From contig JAGVCA010000054.1 of assembly GCA_020059485.1 (NCBI GenBank), forward strand, positions 1 through 56,941: a stretch of 56,941 nt of DNA, written 5' to 3'. Below are positions 52,504-56,941 of the stretch, in pieces. The notes below the pieces were generated by a model that did no database searches, was not told where the DNA came from, and worked only from the letters and a program-made list of their open reading frames with translations. Every line of letters starts with the position of its first letter. The first letter of the stretch is position 1. Origin of the DNA: Anaerolineales bacterium. GTDB taxonomy: Bacteria; Chloroflexota; Anaerolineae; Anaerolineales; UBA11579. A program made the position numbers and the translations under genes.

Positions 52504-53377
52504 AATGGACTGCTCTTTCCCAGGCGGTCTTAAGGGTATCGGTAATCAAAACACCTGCCATGTCCTGCCGGTACGCCTGGGTAGCCCGGTGGCGGCTGGT
52601 GCGGAAATTGGCTTCATCCAGCAGCAGGCAGTGCGCCTGCTGGATGTGATCTTCTCTGAGTGGTCGGCCGCGCAGATAATCCTCGACCGAGGTCAGGCGG
52701 CGGGGAGTCGGTCCGGACGGGCCGAGCGAGACGCGGACATCGGCGATGATCCCGTCCTGCCGTTGCAGCCAGACCGAACAGTTCAGGATGGCGATCGCCA
52801 CGCCTTGCGGGCGCATGACGCGGGCAAAGGCCGATCCCTGGCCTGGCTGACGCAGCGGGATCTCGAACCCCACCAGCAGCTCGCGGCGCGGGTCGAGAGT
52901 TGATTGACCAGGGCCTAAAAATAAAGATGCCAGGGGGTCAGACCGCCGCTCATCGAGCGTGGCGATCTCCGCCCTGGCATCCAACACCATCAAAGCGATG
53001 GTGCCGTCTGCTGCGGGGAGGGCGTGGGCGACATTGCCGCCCAGTGTAGCGACATTCCGCACCTGCGGCCCGCCAATCAATCCGCTGGCTTCCGCCAGGG
53101 CGGGAGCGTGCTGGTGGATGAGCGGGGAGGTGGTGATCGTGCGGTGAGGGACGGCGGCGCCGATGAACAAACGCTCTTCCCGCACTTCGAGCCGGCACAT
53201 TTCATCGATGCCGGTGATATCCACAAGGGTATCGACCGGATCGTGCCGGCCCTGCTGCAGGTCAAGCAGGAGGTCGGTGCCGCCAGCCAATACTTTTACA
53301 CTGCCGGGGGCCTGACCCATTGCATCGAGGGCGTCGGAGACGCTTTTGGGATAGATGAAACGGTTACAAATTTTCAT
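52496..53377 (-). CDS. Xanthine dehydrogenase FAD-binding subunit
   Basis: A 293-residue protein of the PCMH/CODH-type FAD family: VLAGGTDLLLDLQQ near residue 31 and GGPQVRNVATLGGNVAHALP near 101, with the conserved AADGTIALMVLDA after it. It passes electrons from the Fe-S centres to NAD or another acceptor. It is the first gene of the purine operon, with an upstream leader of about 100 bases that has a stem-loop. The CDS overlaps the large subunit by 8 bases. Confidence 0.9.
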   Translation of the reverse strand: MKICNRFIYPKSVSDALDAMGQAPGSVKVLAGGTDLLLDLQQGRHDPVDTLVDITGIDEMCRLEVREERLFIGAAVPHRTITTSPLIHQHAPALAEASGLIGGPQVRNVATLGGNVAHALPAADGTIALMVLDARAEIATLDERRSDPLASLFLGPGQSTLDPRRELLVGFEIPLRQPGQGSAFARVMRPQGVAIAILNCSVWLQRQDGIIADVRVSLGPSGPTPRRLTSVEDYLRGRPLREDHIQQAHCLLLDEANFRTSRHRATQAYRQDMAGVLITDTLKTAWERAVHYE

Positions 53378-53427
53378 GGAACGGCGGACGGACGTGCGGC
53401 ACTTTTCGAAGGAGGTTAACCCTACGC

Positions 53428-53455
53428 CGTAGCAGACTTAGTTTTGCCTGCTACG
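53428..53455 (-). promoter_or_regulatory. Stem-loop in the purine operon leader
   Basis: CGTAGCAG (53428-53435) and CTGCTACG (53448-53455) form a perfect 8-base stem with a 12-base loop, 50 bases before the FAD-subunit start. TACAAT, a candidate -10, lies upstream (plus 53476-53481). It might be part of a regulatory RNA; no known riboswitch consensus was recognised. Confidence 0.4.
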
Positions 53456-53535
53456 ACCGCCGATCCAGTGACCCTATTGTAGCATGGATTGTCCCCTCGT
53501 GAAATATTGTTCAAACAAGTGCGATCGGACCGCGG

Positions 53536-53958
53536 CTAACCGCGGCGGATCTGGCCCTGATACAACCGCCAGCCCAGCCAGGCTTCCAGCAACCCCAGCC
53601 CGAAATAAGCCGGATGGAACAACCAGGAAAACCCGATGATGGCGACCTGGATCGCGATCCAGGCCATCAGCGCCAGCCCGAGCAGCATGCCGCCCCAGGC
53701 GGCCAGGGGGTGCCGCCGCCAGGCCAGCACGCCGCTGATCAACTGGGCGAACCCGTTGACCACCAGCAGGAACAGGCCGGGGATCAGGAAATCCTTGAAA
53801 GGTGAACCGGCCAGCCAGGCCTGGTCCATACCCAGGGTGGCACCAGTTGGGTTGCCGATCAAGGCGATGCCGGCTGGCACCGCGCCGATGCCAACGAAAA
53901 TATGTGCCGCCGCCAGCCAGCGATAGGGTAGACTTCGGTCGGGGGATTTCTTAGACAT
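53536..53958 (-). CDS. Four-helix membrane protein
   Basis: A 140-residue protein with four hydrophobic segments (about 12-32, 52-75, 82-103 and 108-128) and a positively charged N-terminus (KKSPDRSLPYR). It has no recognised motif. The last codons lie in a CCGCGG-based hairpin. It follows the other small membrane gene by 27 bases in the same direction, so the two may be one operon. Confidence 0.65.
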   Translation of the reverse strand: MSKKSPDRSLPYRWLAAAHIFVGIGAVPAGIALIGNPTGATLGMDQAWLAGSPFKDFLIPGLFLLVVNGFAQLISGVLAWRRHPLAAWGGMLLGLALMAWIAIQVAIIGFSWLFHPAYFGLGLLEAWLGWRLYQGQIRRG

Positions 53959-53985
53959 GGGGGCTCCTCAATGCGGGATCAACCG

Positions 53986-54453
53986 CTATTCGATCTGTGA
54001 GACGGCCGTCAGCAGCACCACCAGCACGCCCAGCCCGCTCATCAGATTGTGATATTGGGTGAAGCGGGCCAGCGCGGCGTCGTCCTCCGGCTTGGAACGC
54101 AGCAGATGGCCGACGCGCAGGATAGCGTTGTAGAAAAAGCCGAGCGCCAGCATGCCGAGGATGGCGATGTGCTTCACCAGCATCAGCACCGACCAGGCGT
54201 TGTTGAACTGTCCGACGCCGCGGTAGTTCGGGTCCACCAGCATCAGGTACAGCCCGGTGAGCAGGAACACGGCCAGCGCGGCGTAGATCCAGAAACGGCT
54301 GCGGCGGGAGATCTCACCGAGAGCGCGGCTGTTCAGCCCGGCCTGCCGGAGGGCGGGGATGGCCACCAGCGAGGCCAGCAGGAAGTAGCCGATGAAGATA
54401 GCGGTGGCCAGGGTATGCAGTGTGTATGAGAGGGCGGTCAGGGTTTGAGCCAT
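53986..54453 (-). CDS. CopD/DUF-like four-helix membrane protein
   Basis: A 155-residue protein with four hydrophobic segments and conserved-looking His residues (LSYTLHTLATAIFIGYF near residue 13, LVKHIAILGML near 93, QYHNLMSGLGVL near 133). The pattern resembles CopD-like membrane proteins that carry copper or heme. It leads the operon with the next small membrane gene. Copper transport is only a suggestion. Confidence 0.65.
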   Translation of the reverse strand: MAQTLTALSYTLHTLATAIFIGYFLLASLVAIPALRQAGLNSRALGEISRRSRFWIYAALAVFLLTGLYLMLVDPNYRGVGQFNNAWSVLMLVKHIAILGMLALGFFYNAILRVGHLLRSKPEDDAALARFTQYHNLMSGLGVLVVLLTAVSQIE

Positions 54454-54601
54454 GGTTTTCTCCTTGGGTGGTGACTGCTACAGTATACGCATTGTTGGCT
54501 GCTGGGTTGCACCGACCTGAATTATTTTGGCCGCGATCGGTTTTGTGCTATGCTAATATCACCAGAGAGTCAATAACAGGAAAGCATAAGGAGGCAGCAG
54601 C

Positions 54602-55048
54602 ATGGCGACGGTGGCACAATTGATCGAACAGAAGGATGGCGGGGACAATATCTCTGTCTCGGCCGGAGACAGTGTCTTGAAGGCGCTGCAGATCATGGCG
54701 GAGACCAATATCAGCGCGGTGATGGTGACCGAGGGTGGTAAGATCATTGGGATCTTTACCGAGCGGGACTACACTCGCAAGGGCGAACTGAAGGGCCGGG
54801 CGGCGGCGGATACGTCGGTGCGATCGCTGATGACCGGCGAGATGATGACCGTCTCTCCCGAGTCTTCCATCGAGCAGTGCATGCAGTTGATGCGCCAATA
54901 CCGTATCCGGCACCTGCCGGTGGTAGCGGGCGGGGCGATGGTTGGGATGGTCTCGATGCGCGATGTGGTCGAAGTGCTGCTGCACGAAAAGGAAAGCGAG
55001 ATCGTCGGGCTGGAGAACTACGTGCTCGGGTCGGGCTTTGCGGCTTAA
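54602..55048 (+). CDS. CBS-domain pair protein
   Basis: A 148-residue soluble protein with two CBS domains: SVSAGDSVLKALQIMAETNI, then VMVTEGGKIIGIFTERDYTR (about 10-70), and MMTVSPESSIEQCMQLMRQY, then RIRHLPVVAGGAMVGMVSMR (about 80-135). CBS pairs bind adenosine ligands such as AMP, ATP or SAM. AAGGAGG lies about 10 bases before the ATG. It is monocistronic, with a terminator after it; the target protein is unknown. Confidence 0.9.
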   Translation: MATVAQLIEQKDGGDNISVSAGDSVLKALQIMAETNISAVMVTEGGKIIGIFTERDYTRKGELKGRAAADTSVRSLMTGEMMTVSPESSIEQCMQLMRQYRIRHLPVVAGGAMVGMVSMRDVVEVLLHEKESEIVGLENYVLGSGFAA

Positions 55049-55074
55049 GTCTAGATCGAGATCGGGAATTTGAA

Positions 55075-55100
55075 AACAGGGCTGCCAGGCTCTGTTTTTT
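55075..55100 (+). terminator. Intrinsic terminator after the CBS gene
   Basis: AACAGGGC (55075-55082) pairs with GCTCTGTT (55089-55096), with one wobble, around TGCCAG, followed by six T. It lies between convergent genes. Confidence 0.85.
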
Positions 55101-55110
55101 GTCGGCGCTG

Positions 55111-55737
55111 TTACCCCTCTGCCGCCGGCTTCTTCTTAAATAGCACCTCGCTGACCCGGGTTTCCTCTTTCGCCAGGATGCGGCGGATGTTGCTGCGGTG
55201 CAGGTAGACGGTCACCACGATCAGCGCCAGGCTGAAGGCCAGCAGCGAGAGCGGCATGCCTCGCATCCAGGTGACGACCGGTAGGGCGATAAAGGTGGTG
55301 AACGAGCCAGAGACGATGTAATCGGTCAGCAGACCGGGCACGATCACCAGCAGGGAAAACAACACGCCCAGCCAGATGTTCAGGCCGGCCATCATCCCGA
55401 TCAGGGTCGCCACACCTTTGCCGCCGCGGAACCCCAGGTAAAACGGGAACATGTGCCCGACCACCGCCATCAGCCCGGAGAGGTAAGCCAGCGCCGGCTG
55501 CTGCGGATAGACGACCTGCACGACCAGCACCGCCAGCGCGCCCTTGAGGATATCGACCGCCCCTACGAGAATGCCGTAGCGCAGCCCGAGGGTGGTGGTG
55601 ATATTCGAGGTGCCGGCGTTGCCGGAGCCGTGTTCGCGGATATCCACCTTGCCGAAGCGCCGGCCGACGAAGTACGCGGCCTGGATACAGCCGAAGGCAT
55701 AGCCGATCAGGATACCGATGAGGGTCTCGATGATCAT
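55111..55737 (-). CDS. plsY: Glycerol-3-phosphate acyltransferase PlsY
   Basis: A 208-residue membrane enzyme that transfers acyl groups from acyl phosphate to glycerol 3-phosphate, the first step of phospholipid synthesis. The three motifs are GCIQAAYFVGRRFGKVDIRE and HGSGNAGTSNITTTLG (motif 1), HMFPFYLGFRGGKGVATLIG (motif 2) and YLHRSNIRRIL near the end (motif 3). The ATG at 55737 has AGGAG 7 bases upstream; a longer frame to 55851 lacks a ribosome site and looks spurious. Confidence 0.93.
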   Translation of the reverse strand: MIIETLIGILIGYAFGCIQAAYFVGRRFGKVDIREHGSGNAGTSNITTTLGLRYGILVGAVDILKGALAVLVVQVVYPQQPALAYLSGLMAVVGHMFPFYLGFRGGKGVATLIGMMAGLNIWLGVLFSLLVIVPGLLTDYIVSGSFTTFIALPVVTWMRGMPLSLLAFSLALIVVTVYLHRSNIRRILAKEETRVSEVLFKKKPAAEG

Positions 55738-55861
55738 ATTGATAACTCCTTTGCCCGGATACGCGGCGGGCTGGGTGAACCAAGGATTGTAACACTGGAA
55801 GGGCAAGATCGGCTCAGTCCCGCCGGGCGTTTTTCGTCCAGCGCGGGCCATACTAATAATC

Positions 55862-55870
55862 TGCTATAAT
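55862..55870 (+). promoter_or_regulatory. Extended -10 promoter
   Basis: TGCTATAAT is an extended -10 element (TGnTATAAT) 38 bases upstream of the next start. No -35 box is clear. Confidence 0.55.
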
Positions 55871-55907
55871 TGACATTAATTACCCAATTCACCTTAAGGA
55901 GGTTAAT

Positions 55908-56381
55908 ATGTTTCACAAAGTTCGACCCTTCACCTTATCGATCTTCCTGACATTCCTGCTCCTGGCGCTGACCGCCTCGGTGGTCGTGGCTGCTCCCCCG
56001 CAGGACCTGCACATCGAAGCATTGGAGTTTATTGGCAGCAGTGGTGAACCCTTCACTGCATCCGGCAGCGCGGTGGATAGCAACATGGTGTGCGCCACCG
56101 GCACCATCGATGACATCGAGATTACGGCCTCAGGTTCCAGCAGCGGCGGATTTCTGACCCTGCACGTGCTCAAGCGATTTTACTGCGATGACCTCAGCGG
56201 CACGTTCGATATCCGCATGGTCGTCCGCCTGGACCTGACCACGAACGAAACGACCGCCCGCTGGCGGATCGTGGACGGCACCGGTGCCTATGCAGCACTT
56301 AAGGGTTCGGGCAGCCTGGTCGGCACCCCGGTCAACCCGGGCGTCTCGATCCTGGATGTCTACGACGGACGGGTGCACTAG
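55908..56381 (+). CDS. Secreted protein of unknown function
   Basis: A 157-residue exported protein. A signal peptide (residues 1-28, ending VVVAAP) is followed by a beta-rich domain with two Cys residues (about 65 and 90) that could form a disulfide. The pattern RWRIVDGTGAYAALKGSGSL near residue 115 recalls the barrel of allene-oxide-cyclase-like proteins, where GTGxYxxLxGxG is typical. AAGGAGG lies 6 bases upstream of the ATG. The function is unknown. Confidence 0.7.
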   Translation: MFHKVRPFTLSIFLTFLLLALTASVVVAAPPQDLHIEALEFIGSSGEPFTASGSAVDSNMVCATGTIDDIEITASGSSSGGFLTLHVLKRFYCDDLSGTFDIRMVVRLDLTTNETTARWRIVDGTGAYAALKGSGSLVGTPVNPGVSILDVYDGRVH

Positions 56382-56407
56382 CGCCTGAATTGATCTGCTG
56401 AACGACG

Positions 56408-56436
56408 ACAGCACGCCGAGAAGGCGTGCTGTTTTT
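56408..56436 (+). terminator. Intrinsic terminator after the secreted-protein gene
   Basis: ACAGCACGCC (56408-56417) pairs perfectly with GGCGTGCTGT (56423-56432) around GAGAA, followed by five T. Confidence 0.9.
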
Positions 56437-56471
56437 ATACCCGGCTGCGAGTTGAACGCAGAACTTGCGCT

Positions 56472-56710
56472 TTAAGGCTGTTCGCGGAGTTCAAAGTCGT
56501 CGAATTCGATAACACAACTTTTTTTAGGATCATCTGAGAAAATGATCAGCCCAACATTGCCGAAGGCATAGGTGCTGTCTTCTCCGCGTCCAACATAGAT
56601 ACCATTTACATAAAATTGAAACTCTGAGTCAACCGCGATCATTTCGAGTGTGACCCATTCCCCTGGGCTAAAGTATGGGATGGAAATTTTTCCCAGAATG
56701 TCAATCCAAA
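56472..56710 (-). pseudogene. Lectin-like domain fragment (3' end only)
   Basis: On the minus strand an open frame reads SIPYFSPGEWVTLEMIAVDS, then FQFYVNGIYVGRGED, and ends CVIEFDDFELREQP before TAA at 56472-56474. This is the C-terminal half of a LamG/DUF1080-type domain, like the lipoproteins at 3934 and 4844. The start and any signal peptide are absent because an insertion-sequence-like segment begins near 56710. It is therefore a truncated gene. Confidence 0.7.
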
Positions 56711-56941
56711 TGTCTGACCTTCGGACATGAGTTCGGACAATTAGTTGTTGAAAAAAGTGAGAGACATCTAAAATTAGGAAAAGCCTGCACGCTTACCCAA
56801 AGAAAGAGGTCTCTCATGAACAAGTGTATCAAGATTCTGCCGTTCACCAAAGAGCTATTTGACCGGGAGGACCAGGCCAGGAAAGCTGCCCGGATCATGC
56901 ACGGGATCCTGGAAGCACATTCCGGTCGAATGACGAGCATC
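56711..56941 (+). mobile_element. Left end of an insertion sequence (partial)
   Basis: The segment carries no lectin-like coding and leads directly into a transposase-like frame at 56816. TTCGGACA occurs twice near the boundary (about 56719-56726 and 56732-56739), which could be part of the end repeat or a target mark. The other end lies outside the window, so the inverted repeats cannot be confirmed. Confidence 0.5.
56816..56941 (+). CDS. Transposase-like protein, N-terminal part (cut by window edge)
   Basis: The frame from ATG 56816 stays open to the edge for 42 codons: MNKCIKILPFTKELFDREDQ, then ARKAARIMHGILEAHSGRM. Charged helices of this kind at the N-terminus resemble IS4-type transposases that insert next to genes in Chloroflexota. 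The catalytic DDE part is out of the window, so the family is a guess. Confidence 0.5.
   Translation, partial: MNKCIKILPFTKELFDREDQARKAARIMHGILEAHSGRMTSI

Noticed and set aside
53533-53551. CCGCGG-CTAA-CCGCGG hairpin as a terminator after the four-helix membrane protein
   Set aside because: The stem includes the stop codon and there is no T run, so it is not supported as an intrinsic terminator.

Overview
The window reads as chromosomal DNA of a Chloroflexota bacterium, most likely Anaerolineae. This is inferred from gene content and style only: a GC-rich chromosome, many short lipoproteins with lectin-like domains, GAF-type soluble histidine kinases, a YhfC-type protease, a BmpA-type purine importer beside a fused xanthine dehydrogenase, and no sign of outer-membrane assembly genes. 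No rRNA, tRNA or CRISPR array was seen. Both edges carry mobile-element ends: a TnpB-like tail with an IS200/IS605-type hairpin at the left, and the start of a transposase beside a truncated gene at the right.

Layout. 1-12 kb: thymidylate kinase, CorA transporter, an APC permease, a dus gene followed by two paralogous lectin-like lipoproteins, a twice-frameshifted sulfatase-like gene, bacterioferritin, DegV, and a GntR/SPFH operon. 12-17.4 kb: a large membrane protein, two parS-like sites (GTTTCACGTGAAAC), then a compact operon of a YhfC-type intramembrane protease, an ABC-2 exporter and a secreted zinc-ribbon protein. 17.5-30.7 kb: a GAF histidine kinase, a leaderless pair resembling a toxin-antitoxin system (winged-helix-like protein plus nucleotidyltransferase), a second nucleotidyltransferase with a deoxynucleoside kinase, a TauE/USP operon, glutamate dehydrogenase behind a leader with an intrinsic terminator, a secreted trypsin-like protease fused to a lectin-like domain, a nucleotidyltransferase-aminotransferase group, and a frameshifted GIY-YIG gene between inverted repeats. 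30.8-37.7 kb: PRPP synthetase, pdxS-pdxT (PLP synthesis), yebC, ruvC and ruvA with an MgtC/DUF4010 membrane gene between ruvC and ruvA. 37.7-42 kb: a hybrid signalling block of one histidine kinase and three response regulators.

The most striking gene is at 42069-42824. It is a peroxiredoxin-glutaredoxin fusion whose peroxidatic cysteine codon is an in-frame TGA, followed at the right distance by a SECIS-like stem-loop, so it is probably a selenoprotein. From 43.9 to 53.4 kb, on the minus strand, lies a purine-salvage or catabolic operon: FAD subunit and fused Fe-S/molybdenum subunit of a xanthine dehydrogenase, two permeases, a BmpA-type binding protein, a double ATPase and a ROK kinase. The right end holds small membrane proteins, a CBS-domain protein, PlsY, a secreted protein, and a lectin-like gene fragment cut by an insertion sequence.

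Four lectin-like paralogues (3934, 4844, 25561 and 56472) show a family expansion of extracellular proteins. Three genes carry apparent disruptions: two frameshifts in the sulfatase-like gene and one in the GIY-YIG gene. Sequence error therefore has to be kept in mind, including for the in-frame TGA.
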